Of a DNA stretch of 64,000 bases, positions 44,996-56,677 are shown piece after piece. Positions within the stretch are counted from its first letter, which is position 1. Each line of letters begins with the position of its first letter. A model generated the notes under the pieces. The model was not told the DNA's origin and did no database searches. It saw only the letters and a program-made list of their open reading frames with translations. The DNA comes from Pseudofabraea citricarpa (lineage: Eukaryota; Ascomycota; Leotiomycetes; Helotiales; Dermateaceae): NCBI GenBank assembly GCA_029641185.1, contig JAPWGK010000025.1, positions 310,001 to 374,000 on the forward strand, read 5' to 3'. Both the position numbers and the translations under genes were made by a program.

Positions 44996-45324
44996 GTAGA
45001 TTACTGTCTGAAGCATATTCATTTGTACCTTGCTAGAAGAAATACTTGCGATGAAATGTCCGACAAAAGCTTTGGCTAAAGACTTTATGGATTAAATGAG
45101 ATTCACATCTCTCAACATAGCACTAAAGTAGAACTAAATAACAAATTGATGACAAGTTACTGAGGTATATATTGGCAGGTGCTTCGATTAAGCGATCAAA
45201 ATCAGTCAAGATACACGCTACCAGATTTTAGTAAATCCTCATCACATCACCAAACCATCTATACCTAGCTTACCTATATATCTAATTATAGGTAACCAAC
45301 AAACTAATAAATCACCTAACCTAG
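44996..45324. other. Convergent intergenic region, no gene seen
   Basis: 329 bp AT-rich DNA between the 3' ends of the monooxygenase and O-methyltransferase genes. Confidence 0.5.
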
Positions 45325-46704
45325 TCAAATCATCCTCACCTCCATCAACGTATCCGCACTCCCTGCGGGTTTCAAAAAGCCCACAATCTCCAACCTCTGA
45401 TCAGCTCGCTTAAACAAAGCCTCCCAATCCTCAAACGTGCGCTCCTTGCTGCCAAACTGGACGAGCATCTGCATATCCAGGGCACGCATGATTTTTTCCG
45501 TCTGCGCATCGAGCGTACCGGGTTGGGCGAGAACCTGCTCAGCAACGATAATGCGGGCGCCAGGCTTCATGCTCGCGATGAGATGCCGCAGAATGCGGAG
45601 ACAGTCGGCGTCTTCCCAATCGTGCAGGATGTGTCGGAGCAGAAACACATCAGCTGCGCGACTTGTCAATGGCTGCGACTCGAAGAAAGAATGCGGTGTG
45701 AAGGATACGCGGGGTTGTAGTTCGCGAGGCGTCTTTGCGTCAGCGCTGCTCTGGAGTTTGGCACTGTCCTGCACTTGGATTGTGAGGTTGGGATATGCTT
45801 CGGCCAGACTGATTGCCACGAAGCCATCGGCACCACCAATCTACATCGCCCGGCTATTAGTATATGGGCTACAAGAGCATGGAGAGGAGATCGTACATCA
45901 ACAACACTTGCATTCCCCAGTTCATCCCAGCGAAATCCACTCACGACGTGGCTAACATCGTGCGGGCCGCCATTCGTAATCAAAGCCATATAGCGACCAT
46001 AATCTTCAATCAAGCTAGGTCTCTTCTCGGCATACGTCCACCATGTATCTTTGGTAGCATGAGCGATTTGGAAGGGCGACTTGTGCTCCTTGTTGCCTTC
46101 TTGCTTCAGCCACTCCAACAGGCTAATGGTAGATGGCAAGCAAACCTCAAGCTGGTAAGAGAGGAGTGGTGCCAATTGTGGGATCTCGCGTGATGCTTGA
46201 GTGTGTGCCACATATCCGACTTTGTCTTCGACGAAGACTTGGTAAGTCATTGCCTGGCGCAGAACTCGTGCAAGCACCTCGGTCGGAAGGTTACATTTCG
46301 AGGATAGCTTGGCCATGCTGATATGGCCTGTCCATGGCACGAGCGTAGCTATCTGGTAGTGGTTGATAACCTGAAGAGAGATGAGGTTATGCTTGTCCTA
46401 GAAATGCTCGGTTAAATGAATGGATTCTCCGATGAGACATAAGACTCACCACCAGAGCCATATTCTTTAACCTTTCTCTTGGCTCCGTAGCAACATTAAG
46501 TAGCATGTTACAAGCAGCCAAAAGGGCAATACGTGCATCTTGAATGTTTACAGGGAGTACAGGGCTTTTGTGGTCATTGATCGCAATGTCGTTGACTGTA
46601 TTTCCATTGGTTGTGGAGTCAGAAGGTAGGCCCGTGCCAAATGTACGGGCAGATGTAACAATAGTATCTACTAAGCGACCGACATATTCTGAAGTCAAGG
46701 CCAT
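45325..46704 (-). CDS. SAM-dependent O-methyltransferase
   Basis: Methylates a hydroxyl of a small aromatic molecule using S-adenosylmethionine. Exons 46704-46450, 46397-45897 and 45840-45325 join in frame to 423 residues, normal for the fungal COMT-like group. The N-terminal half is the helical dimerisation domain (NHYQIATLVPWTGHISMAKLS). Splicing the second intron restores SAM motif I, VVDIGGADGFVAISLA. The catalytic-site block FLLRHILHDWEDADCLRILR contains the His-Asp-Trp typical of this family. GARIIVAEQVL and the C-terminal helix follow. It is divergent from the P450 across a 432 bp shared upstream region, which argues for co-regulation. Confidence 0.9.
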
Positions 46705-47136
46705 CGCTGAAGGGATCTAGATTGTCGATTTGATCGATATATGTAGGTGTGTTTGAGACAAAGAATTCGGCTTCTACACCTCGAGGCATAAATTAAGGTA
46801 AGTAATAAATAGGGCAGTTGAGAATAGCAAGAACAGTTAATGATACAACGGTATAATGGTGTGTATAGTGCGGGAAGAATTGAGCATTTTCTCGACCTAT
46901 ACATGTCCCAATTAGTGCTTCAATACAAGATGGGACAGCGCAACGTGTAACAGTGGTCGGGTACTACACCTCCTCTACCTTGCCGAAAGGATCCATTCCG
47001 TTCATTGCCCACTCTGGAAACCCACTTCAACAACCAAGTATAATGCCCATTCCAAGACCTTCTCCCAAGTCCGGTCTCCTACATCTTCCAGAGAGTGGCT
47101 TCAAGATTCTATCTCTCACCACCCTACTAAACAACA
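46705..47136. promoter_or_regulatory. Bidirectional promoter region of O-methyltransferase and P450
   Basis: 432 bp between two start codons facing away from each other. CGG and CCG triplets occur (GGTCGGGTAC near 46953, TGCCGAAAGG near 46980) without a clear palindrome. Confidence 0.4.
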
Positions 47137-48752
47137 ATGGAAATATTGGCATTACTACCATTACTAGCTCTCACAGTGATTCTTAGCACTTTTGTCATAT
47201 GGCCAACCATTCTATATTGGGTAGACAACAAAAATTTGAGGAGATTTCCCAATCTTCATCCGTTGTCTGGCATTTCAAATATTCCTTTCACGATTGAGTC
47301 AATCAGAGGTTTCAGATCCAGGAGGTTAGCTGAACTGCACCACAAACGCGGCCTGCCCGTTATCAGGATTGGACCAAACGCGCTGTCTTATGGTGGTGTT
47401 GATGCGATCCAGGTAAATTTGCTTCAATTTTTGTATGGAAGAGAGCAGGGTCACTGACAGAGGTATAGCCCATCTATGGACATAACACGCCAACGTCCAA
47501 GGATAAGCAATACCTGAACGCAGCAGGTACACATTTTCACTTGGCAGATGTGGTTGACAAGAAAGAACATGCAAGGAAGAGAAGGGTGCTATCATCGGCT
47601 TTTGCAGCCAAGAATTTGGAAGACTGGGAGTACAAGGTGGGCGACAAGGTGAATAAGCTGATTGCCCAATTTGATTCCCATCTCAGAGATAAGCCCACAA
47701 CTCCTTTGGATTATCGGTCCTGGACGAACCTGTATACAATTGATAGCCTATGCGATATTTGCTTGAGCGAGCAGGTCCGTTGCATCGAAAGAGGTACAGA
47801 TATTGTGACGGCCGAGGATTTGGCTGGCAATCAGACAATGGTATCCTTCCGCGACTGCTTGTACGCCGGATTCCTCTACATAGGAGATCTGGTCTGGACT
47901 TACGAATGGTTTCCTACTGTGGTCAAAATCTTAGGTGTGACAAGTCCTTACTATTCTCGCCTCTTCAAATTAAGCCAGGGCTGGAGTGATCTTGTCCACC
48001 ACTTTACCAAGACTCGATGGGAACGCTACGTTCGATCAGAGAAAATTCATGACATATTCTCGGCCTTGATGGATGATAATTCTGGGAACGCACATAATCT
48101 TGAATGGGGCGAGGTGGTGGCCGAGATGTCTCTGGCTATCAGTGGTTCCTCCTCAACCTCAAACAGCATCGCAAGCACAATGCTGTTGTTGATTGAGAAC
48201 CCGCATGCTTTGAAGAAACTGCAGGAAGAGATTGATACGGCCGTAGATGTGGACGAAGTTGTGGTATCTTATGAAGTGGCCAAGCACTTGCCATATCTTT
48301 CAGCGGTGGTTGACGAGAGCCTACGATTATACCCTCCAATCTCTCACGGATTGCCACGGGAGACGCCCCAAGAGGGGATGCAGATCCTCGAAAAGTGGAT
48401 TGCGGGTAATACCACTGTTTCTGTTCCAGCTTATGTGGCCCATCGAGACCCAAAGGTTTTTCCTCGCCCAGATGTCTTCCAGCCAGAACGGTGGTTTGGC
48501 GAACAGGGCAAGCAATTGCAGGCGCATTTTATTGCCTTCTCGACTGGAGCTCGCGGTTGCATCGGCCGTCCCATCTCATACATGCTAGCGAAGATTCTGT
48601 TGAGCAGCTTGGTGCATCGGTATGATTTTAGCAAGTTTGATCGGGAATGGAAGGCTTCGCGACGTGAGACCATGAATCTAATTCTTGGTCCGGTTCCCGT
48701 ACAAATTTGCCAACGAAACTTGGAATTCGGTATTGAAGCCTTGACAGACTGA
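47137..48752 (+). CDS. Cytochrome P450 monooxygenase
   Basis: Haem-thiolate monooxygenase, ER-anchored by an N-terminal segment (ALLPLLALTVILSTFVIW). Exons 47137-47412 and 47469-48752 join in frame to 519 residues; the joint restores DAIQPIYGHN. Landmarks: I-helix LAISGSSSTSNSIAS (about 315-327), where the usual AGxDTT is SGSSST with Thr kept; ExxR ESLR (375-378); PERW (431-434); haem motif FSTGARGCIGR (449-459) with Cys456 as iron ligand. Overall it looks like the CYP families common in fungal metabolite clusters (CYP65-like by motif style, not assigned). It needs a reductase, and a divergent one is encoded 11.4 kb upstream. Substrate unknown. Confidence 0.92.
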
Positions 48753-49238
48753 AAGGGATGCCAAATTGAAGACCTGATCAAGACATATTTGAGCTTTTTA
48801 GATGTTTGAGAGAACATTGCCCTTCAAATCTTTTCTACCCATTCGTATGCTCGATAGAAAATAGATTCTTATCTTGATCGTTAAATCTTGGTGATTTCGG
48901 CCTCGGGAGAAATGAGAGCGAATGTCTGGACTCAGACGTACCTAGGAAAACCAGCCACATAATGCAGTGTCAGTGGTTCCAGAACCTGCATACAGAACCC
49001 CGATTCGTCTTGCGGCTCCATTCCGGCTTACTAAACAAAAGATATTTACTTGGTACGGCGACATCATCAAATCGCCGATCATTACCCAAGGTGGCCATAG
49101 GTCCCTTGTCGTTTTAATAGGGCCTGCCTCTGGCAATGGAGTCTAGACATGTAAACATAAAGATATGAGTACATGCTGCCAGCCATTCTCCTCATCATCG
49201 ATTCATCGGCCTGGTCCCGTCGGTCACTTCACACAACC
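48753..49238. promoter_or_regulatory. Upstream region of the MFS transporter
   Basis: 486 bp between tandem genes. An in-frame upstream ATG at 49173 exists, but the ATG at 49239 in ACAACCATGGCC is the better context. Nothing else stands out. Confidence 0.4.
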
Positions 49239-50789
49239 ATGGCCACCGACAAGCCCAACTCCGGTGATGCTGTAGAGTCGCAGTCTCCACCTGCCGAGTC
49301 AGAAAAGTATCAACAGCCACCACAGCGGGGACCAAAAGAATGGCTCTTCATTGGGCTACTGTGCTCGACACAGTTCTTCGTTCAAGGTGCATTTGGATAC
49401 ATCCTCCTACCACTCCGCATCGTTGCCGAGACCTTTCACCAAGCGCCCGAACAAGCGGCAAAAATGAGTTGGCACGTTGCAGGATACAGCCTGACGGTGG
49501 GAACATTTATCCTCATCGCAGGCAAACTGGGCGATATATACGGTTCCAAAAACATCCTCGTCTTGGGCTGGGTTTGGTTCGGCGTATGGTCAATAATAGG
49601 AGGGTGCAGTGCGTTTACTGAGTCTGCCATCTTCTTCGATACCGCGCGCGCCATGCAGGGCATCGGTCCAGCGTTTCTGATACCCAATGCCCTGGCGATT
49701 GCAGGTCGCACATACCCTCCAGGCCGCAAGAAAAATATAATTTTTGCGCTCTTTGCTATGGCTGCGCCGCTAGGTTGTGTGACGGCCGGTGCCATTGGGG
49801 CGGCCGTCGCTCAATATATCTGGTGGCCTTGGGTAATGTGGATTTATGCAGCCGGCTGCATCATCGCTGCCATAACAGCCTTTTTCGTGGTGCCAAAAGA
49901 CATGGTAAGAATTGAAGACAAGAAGCCCACCTTTGACTGGCTAGGATCGATGCTTGGTGTCGCCGGACTTTTGTTGCTCAATACTTCCTGGCAGCAGGCT
50001 ACAGTCGATGGCTGGACAACACCTTATGTGTATGTGTTGTTAATTCTTGGATTTGTCTTCCTGGCTCTGTTTTTCTTGCAGGAGAAAACAGTTCAGGAGC
50101 CTCTCGTCGACATCTCCATCTTCAATAAACATGTTGCAGTCGTGCTGATTACCACAGGACTAGGGTGGAGCAGTTTCGGGATTTGGTTCTATTACATGTT
50201 CCAATTCATCCAAAACTTTCGACACGTCTCGCCTCTTGACTCCGCAGCGCAGTTTGCACCAGGGGCTATTTCAGGAATCTTAGCAGCTATGGTATGTCCT
50301 TACATGATGACAAACGTCGCCAATGGGTGGCTCATGGCCATCGCGAATGCTGCATTTTTTGTTGGCTGTACACTGCAAGCAACAGCGCCAGTCCATCAAA
50401 GCTACTGGTTCAATTCGTTTTGGTCGTTTGTTATCATGGCTTGGGGGTGAGTGGATGCTGTGATGGCTTTCTCGTACCAGACTGCTGACTGTTCTAGGAT
50501 GGATATCTCATTCCCGGCCTCATCAATGATCCTGAGTGATGCAGTTGCGGTGAAGTACCAAGGGGTTTCGGCGTCTCTTGTGAATTCCGTTGTAAACTAC
50601 TCGACAGCAATTGGACTGGGAATTGCAGGCACCGTCGAAGGCCTGGCAAGCCACGATGGCACGCATGTGCTTAGAGGCTACAGGGCAGCCATGTACACAT
50701 CAGTGGTTTTGTCGGGCCTAGGTCTTGCAATTGCGGTGACATATGCAAGTAGCATAAGCATCACAAAACGCCGGAGCAACAAACAATGA
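49239..50789 (+). CDS. MFS transporter (DHA-type drug/metabolite exporter)
   Basis: Multi-pass plasma-membrane exporter driven by proton exchange. Exons 49239-50446 and 50498-50789 join in frame to 499 residues. After a hydrophilic Pro/Gln-rich N-terminus come about 12-14 hydrophobic helices starting WLFIGLLCSTQFFVQGAFGY. The loop GKLGDIYGSKNILVLG is MFS motif A, and ARAMQGIGPAFLIPNALAI resembles the drug-antiporter motif region. The last exon carries MDISFPASSMILSDAV, as in fungal aflatoxin-efflux-like proteins, where this segment reads similarly. Likely exports the product of the neighbouring enzymes or gives self-protection (inference). It converges with the next gene, only 124 bp apart. 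Confidence 0.9.
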
Positions 50790-50913
50790 GCATAAACGAT
50801 GACCCGTTTCGATCTTTAAAGAATCTTGTTTCGTTCGCGGCAACAGCTTTGGTTTCCTGCGATCTCACCAACGACATTGTAGCAACATATGTCGAAGGCT
50901 AAATTCATCTTGG

Positions 50914-52438
50914 TTAAAGGTTGCGAAAAACCCTCTCCATTTGGTCCTCGAATATGGCGTCAAACCATGCAACCTTGCCCAATAGCTCAGTGAGCTCTGC
51001 CAGCGTATCAAATTGCAGTTCTAGCTGCAGAATGATGAGTTTGTTGTAGAAATAGAGTTGGTCGCATTCCCTTCTACTTTCAACGGCGCCAATTGTCAGC
51101 ACCCATAGGCGTAGTATAGCGTCCATGTTGAGAGGTTCTTCAATAGAATCAAATAAGCTTCGCAGATTCTGAACATGTACATCAGTGACAACTGGACTTA
51201 TACCCGAACGCCTTCGTAGCTCGGCCAAATACAAGATAGCAGCCGTTCTGCAGCAAGAGGAAATGATGAATTCCGTCTGTGGCCCATTCAATTGGCTGGA
51301 AAGCATCAAGGAGACAACAGGATACACCAAGCTGTCTACTGTCGAAGGCTTTTCCCAGAGGGACGGTCCCTGCTCCACGTAAAGCTGGACCACAGCGGAA
51401 TTTAAGTATCTGAGAGTCTGCAAAGCATGACGCGACGGTACAGACAAATTGACATAGAAGGTAGGAGGCAACTCAGGTAGACGATTGTCGAGCTGAGCAG
51501 GTGGTCTTGATGGTTCAGGACCGAGTGCAAATCTGTTTAAAGATGGAGGCAGATCGAAAGCGAATGAGCCAATGACGTCAACCCTATCGATGTCAGGTAT
51601 GGTGCAGCTAGGTTGGGCTTTTGGGTACGCACCACTGTAGCAAGGAAAGCAAATTTGGATTGGCCTTTGCCAGCAATCGCGCCTTGGAACCGATGATCTG
51701 GCTTGCCGCAGCGATGTGCATTTTCCACGTGGGAACATTCTTCCCAAGGTGTGCATGACAGGCGAGAGCGGCGATAGCTGTCAGGACGCCTTCATATGCC
51801 GAGTCATCTAGACTGTCCAGACGGTGTCGAATTGACCCTAAGGCTTCGGTGTGGCAGGATAAGACCAGTCGCTTGAGGTGGCCTCTCGAGCCTTGCTGCC
51901 AATTCGACAAAAGTGTTGCATAGTTTGCGAGCATCTGATGAAATGCAGCGGCATCCTTGACGCATAATGGGTACCACTTGTCTCTGTAAAGACGGAGGCA
52001 GCTGGGGAGACTGTGGGAGAACACTGAAAAGTCAGTATTGGTTGACTTCAAAAGCCGTCTAATGGCAGATGGGGACATACTGTGGTCAACAAGCTGCTGC
52101 GCATCATATTCAACTGCAACAGGCCCTGTTGGCAGACTTCCAATTGACTTCGGGATGGGAGTGAAAGCAGCCACGGCGGCTGAGCTGGGGAGATGCACGC
52201 GTGCAGGCCAACGAACACTTTTCCTCCTCGAATAGCCAATGTCACGCATTACATGCTGCTGTATCAGGGTTCGCTGTGCTGCAGTGAGTCGAGGTACACG
52301 GTGAGACGAGGATGACGAGGATGACGATGATGACGATGTCGAGGTTGTGAGCTCCAGCGACGTGGAGGTGGTGGTGACAAAGGTCCACTGCAGCTGGCTC
52401 GAGGCACCAGTACCCTGAACCATGATGCCGTCATTCAC
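50914..52438 (-). CDS. Fungal-specific transcription-factor-domain protein without a DNA-binding domain
   Basis: Exons 52438-51633 and 51583-50914 join in frame to 491 residues; the GTGCGT donor and GATAG acceptor rebuild LLSLLQWVDVIGSFAFDLPP, which matches the family. The N-terminus has a Ser run of about 11 residues, then RTLIQQHVMRDIGYSRRKS, the typical entry to Fungal_trans_2-type proteins. The region from residue 180 onward is helical (LANYATLLSNW, LACHAHLGKN, FYVNLSVPSRHALQTLRYLNSA). No Zn2Cys6, C2H2 or bZIP motif is encoded, and none appears in the 600 bp upstream. Such proteins may act as co-regulators or be regulators that lost their DNA-binding domain. It sits at the edge of the metabolic block, next to the MFS gene. 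Confidence 0.78.
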
Positions 52439-53056
52439 GAATCATTTCCTCGCAGAGAGTGTTGCTGTTGGGGTGAAAAAGTCAAGCTTGGTCTGGTAGG
52501 GATGGAAGTTGAAGTTAATTCCTTCCCCCGCCAACATCCTGGACGCTGATGATGATTGACCCGGCCGCGCTCGCTTAGGCTCTCCGAGAACGCTAGCCCT
52601 CTTGAACCAATCATTGTCATGAGTTTAACTTCCTAGTATTAAGCTAAATGTAACCTTGTTTTAACGCTTTCAGCCTCTATTTAGAAGATTCTGAATCGAC
52701 GTTGGGGAAATAAACAAAAGTAACGTTCTCACGTAGAATGGTTGTGGATTGATGGGGCTAATTTCGGGGATCTGCTTGGATAAAAAGCATGTTCATGTGA
52801 TTGACTCTTTGCCGATTTAATAGTAATTGTATAAAGTACCAAGGTACCTAGGTAGTTAAATTGAGTACCTGGACTCAACCAATTGCTATGTCTTATATGA
52901 TAGGGGTGTCTACGAGATTGACTGAATGAAGCTTGTAAGTAGATATTGAGAGCATATATGACTCATGAATTGACTTATATGCTAGTGTACGACAATCAAA
53001 TGCTTCATAAGTCTCTAATCTCGCGTTGGCTAGGTACCTAGTCAATAGTAACTTAC
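52439..53056. other. Intergenic region with TACCTAGGTA-type palindromes, no gene
   Basis: 618 bp between the regulator start and the 3' end of the TAP-type hydrolase. GGTACCTAGGTA lies at 52843-52854 and TAGGTACCTA at 53031-53040. AT-rich otherwise. Confidence 0.5.
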
Positions 53057-54885
53057 CTAAGCAACCCGATATCCTGGGCACCCAATCCAAGGATCACATT
53101 CCTCAATCTCACAAAACGTATTGTTTGCCGGCACTTTTCCTTCAGCAAAGTACTCCTTGATAGTCAATGTCGTACAATTGCTCGGGGCCGCGAAAATAGA
53201 ACTATGGCCAAACGAGTTCTGGTAGACCACCGCTGACTTGGGATGCGTGCGTGACATTGCGTACGCATTTTTCAAAGGCGTCACGGGGTCGTATCGGCTG
53301 GATAGAAAAAGCAGTGGTGATGAAGGTCCGATTCCAGACGCCAGTCCTGGTTCTGGTGATTCAAAGGGGCCAGTGAATCGCCATTGGGGTCGGAATGTCC
53401 ATCCCATGCATTGCAATGCGAGCTCACTCCATTTTGAGCCCATTGCTGGAGAAAGTTTGAGCAATCCATCGGCGTAATGCTGCAGATATTCCACAGTCTC
53501 GTTTCTGATATCTATGCCATCGCCACAGAGCACCATCGGCGTAGCGTCGATGGTTACTGGCATCAAAGAAGGCCCACCACCACCCGCTGAACAGCTTTCT
53601 TGTCGGTTAACCAAAGGCATCTCTTTCATGAGTTGCGAATAATTGCCCTCTATCATATTCGCTAGCAATTTAGCAAGTGGTGGAAAAAGAGGTACTGGAA
53701 AGTACCAGGCGCCGAAATATGCATCCTGGAGGTCACTGGTCGTTATCACCGCGAAAAAGTCCCCCTCAACAATGGGCACTGGTGACCGGGCAACTTTATA
53801 AAACAGAGCATCAACTCTATCCCTGATGTCTTGAGGGCTATTGTCGCGGTGCTTAAATAGTGGACAGCTAGAGGTTGCTTCGAAACAACTCTGGTAGAAA
53901 AAATCGACGACATGCTCTGCATCGTGTAGACTATTAACCCATTCCTAGAAAGAAATGTTAGCTTTTCGATCGATTGTGACAGTTTTATCCGTTGATTTCA
54001 ACCTACAAAATTTGTGTACGCATCTGAGTCCACGACACCATCCATAATCATTTTTCCAGTTCGCTCCGGATACATCGAAACGAACGTGTTTCCGAGATGG
54101 GTCCCATATGAGAGCCCCCAAAACTGCAACCTAGGAAGGCTACGAGCGAGCCTTTGCTGGTAAAAATGATCTTTAGAAGAGGTTTCTTTCTCTAGAAGCT
54201 CGTCCACCATATTCACAATCTCCAGCATATCCCTGGCAACCGATGCCGTTGATGAAAATTCACGAATATTGTCCCCGTTGTCATATACACCATCGTTTGG
54301 GCTTTGGCAAAACATCCCAAATGCTCTTGCAGCGGATAATCGTGCGAGTGTTGCAGCATCACTAGTCCCAATATTTCCAATTGCGTTTTTTTGTAGCTCC
54401 CAAATACTACGAGAGAATATATCTTGGAAGCAATCAGAACCGGGAGTAGTGTGTGAAATGCCACGGGGATCAAAGGAAAGGATTTCATAATGCTTGGAGC
54501 TGTCGACGGTCCTCTGCATGAATGGTCCAGCCTTTGCCAGAAACTCAGTACCAGAGGCCCCTGGGCCTCCAGGATTTATGATTATGGTGCCACCAAAGCT
54601 TGGATCTGATACTGGAACCTTTGCGGGTAAAGTGGTGATTGCAAGAGCGACCGTGTTATTGTTTTGCAGATTTTGCCAGTCCAGTGGCACCAGTAGCCGG
54701 GCACAGCGAAATTGCCCATAGCAATTATGATACTCAAGATCCCATGAAGGAGTAATTCCTGTCCAATTGAAAGGTTTCAGATCAGCTGTCTGTATAAACG
54801 GGACGATAAATGCGGAGCACTGCGAGAAACACAAGAAGATCGGGATAAGAGAGATTCTCACCATATTTAAAGACGGAAATATCAA
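53057..54885 (-). CDS. Secreted alpha/beta hydrolase, tripeptidyl-aminopeptidase (TAP-like) type
   Basis: Exons 54885-54007 and 53944-53057 join in frame to 588 residues. The signal peptide is best read from the second Met (MVRISLIPIFLCFSQCSA). The catalytic domain has GGTIIINPGGPGASG (oxyanion region, about 98-112), FDPRGISHTTP and the nucleophile elbow FWGLSYGTHLG with Ser259. The C-terminal TAP-like domain supplies the acid and base: LFLSSRYDPVTPLKNAY (Asp) and NSFGHSS (His). The many Cys and Asn-x-Ser/Thr sites fit an extracellular enzyme. Family members release tripeptides or hydrolyse esters; a role in nutrient use or in trimming secreted precursors is possible. Not obviously linked to the metabolic block. 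Confidence 0.87.
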
Positions 54886-55786
54886 AGTGCACCTCGGTAA
54901 TCAAAAAAGAATTGCGTGGTTGTTATCTGCCATTAGATGAACTACTCTATGGTAAAATGTCAATTTCGAATGGTGCTTCCACATTATCTCTGGGTTTAAT
55001 TGCATGTTGGTTTCCAGAACCACATGCCTAACTAGCTCTAGCGTTAAGCCCGAAGAATCAATGTGCAGCAATTTCCAATACACTTTAGCGACAAGGCAAT
55101 GTTGGATACTGCGGGTTGTAATGCTCAGCCCTTTTTTGTGGGTAAAACCACACTGTCGGGTTGGATAAAATAAATTTTATGTTTCACGGGCCCTGGAAAT
55201 AGATAAGCTGGATTATCCGGCTAGATATGAAAGGCTTGAAGGTCATGGAGCGTATCACGGATCCTGTTAGCAAGTACTTCAATCATGATTCTTTGCAAAG
55301 CTGAATATATCACCAATCTTATGAAAGCCAATCGGTGTCTTCGTCTGAGTTCCTATGAATTGCTGTTATTTACTCTTGGTCTGTTTTCTCGTCAGATCCA
55401 AATTGTTTTACATCATCAACAAGGAGATTCTATTTCAAAACTGTAGTAGGATTGACCTTTTCGTGCGCAGTTTGTGTACTAATTATGTCAAAGATTGTAA
55501 AATGGTGAGATTAGACTAGCATATCTCGAGATTACGCTGCAGAACCACGGTTTACTCTTGAGTGGTAAAGTGACCGTCAGACTCATTCTCTTCACATTTT
55601 ATGGCAGGCAGAAGTGGTGAACTTGGTGGATCTTCAAATAAGGTAAAACCCAAACATACAGTAGCAGAGGTTGAAAGGTGGTAATTTTGCTAGAGAATGA
55701 CTGGTCTGTTCTCGTCATGTTTAACGCGTCTTCTTTCAAATCGTACTGAAATTTCTCCCATTTTCTCCCCCCGACAAAAGGAAAAT
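54886..55786. other. 0.9 kb intergenic region, no gene seen
   Basis: Upstream of the TAP-type hydrolase and 3' of the 2EXR gene. AT-rich. No coding or RNA features recognised. Confidence 0.5.
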
Positions 55787-56677
55787 CTACATGTCATACA
55801 CGCAATAAAAACCAAACGACCCAAGTCCCTGGTGATAGAACTCCGAAGGCTTGAGTTTTGAGCTACAGGGCGGCAGATCAGTTACAAGGCCCTGGTCATA
55901 CATCCACCTCCCCTTAATTGTGACACCCCGAAAAACCTTTCGCTGACTACACGCTGATATATATTCATCCTCAAAGTCGCTGCTACCCAAGTGGCCATCA
56001 ACGCAATCAAGTGTCAAAACAGGCCCTTGATTCACATCATGATAATCAAACGCGAGAGTAACAATGATTTGTTGTAAATCGAGATTGAGAACCTGCGTAA
56101 AGAGCAATTCCACAACAGATGTAATGTTCCATACATCTTGATCCACTTGTGCTGAACTCAGGCTAGAAAATCTGTACGGAACTGTTAAATTACGGATACG
56201 ACTTAATACGCCCACATCGAAATTGTAATTGTTCAGTTCTGTGTTCATTTCCACATAATCTGCATCCAGCGGTCTTGGCTCGTGTAGAAATTCGTCGACT
56301 GCGAAATTGATAAAGATGGTGTTTTCATTTGCGCGATCTTCCTGTTCTTCTTCCGAGGGAATGGTCATCAGATTATGCCACGGTGTTCTCTCGTAGCAAC
56401 ATTCATAATATCGATGCCCTTCTCTTCGCGCTTCTTGGTTGGTATGGAGAAGCGCTGGGACACGTGATTGGCCTTCTACATGATGGCTTGGATGCCATTT
56501 CGGAAGCCATTTCCATGTATCTGTGAAGAGCTTAATTGTCCGTGGCTCAAGAGATGCGAGGCGCCAGATCTTGTGTCGGATCTCTGAGGGCAGATCGGGG
56601 AAATGGGGAAACTGATGGAGAGGTTTCGGTATCTCGAGCTGAGGAAGTTGCAGATTGAGTTGCTTGATTTGATGCAT
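55787..56677 (-). CDS. 2EXR-domain protein
   Basis: 296 residues, single exon. The N-terminus has the 2EXR signature FPHFPDLPSEIRHKIWRLA at about residues 24-42, followed by PRTIKLF and PALLHTNQEARREG, the usual order. The 2EXR family is widespread and expanded in filamentous ascomycetes and has no established biochemical role. It resembles F-box starts, so a protein-interaction function is possible. No signal peptide. A TCACGTG motif sits at 56755-56761, about 80 bp upstream of the start codon. Confidence 0.8.
   Translation of the reverse strand: MHQIKQLNLQLPQLEIPKPLHQFPHFPDLPSEIRHKIWRLASLEPRTIKLFTDTWKWLPKWHPSHHVEGQSRVPALLHTNQEARREGHRYYECCYERTPWHNLMTIPSEEEQEDRANENTIFINFAVDEFLHEPRPLDADYVEMNTELNNYNFDVGVLSRIRNLTVPYRFSSLSSAQVDQDVWNITSVVELLFTQVLNLDLQQIIVTLAFDYHDVNQGPVLTLDCVDGHLGSSDFEDEYISACSQRKVFRGVTIKGRWMYDQGLVTDLPPCSSKLKPSEFYHQGLGSFGFYCVYDM

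Noticed and set aside
32200..52438. Backbone enzyme (PKS, NRPS, terpene cyclase) inside the metabolic block
   Set aside because: No ketosynthase, adenylation, DDxxD-type cyclase or prenyltransferase signature appears in any frame, and gaps are too short.
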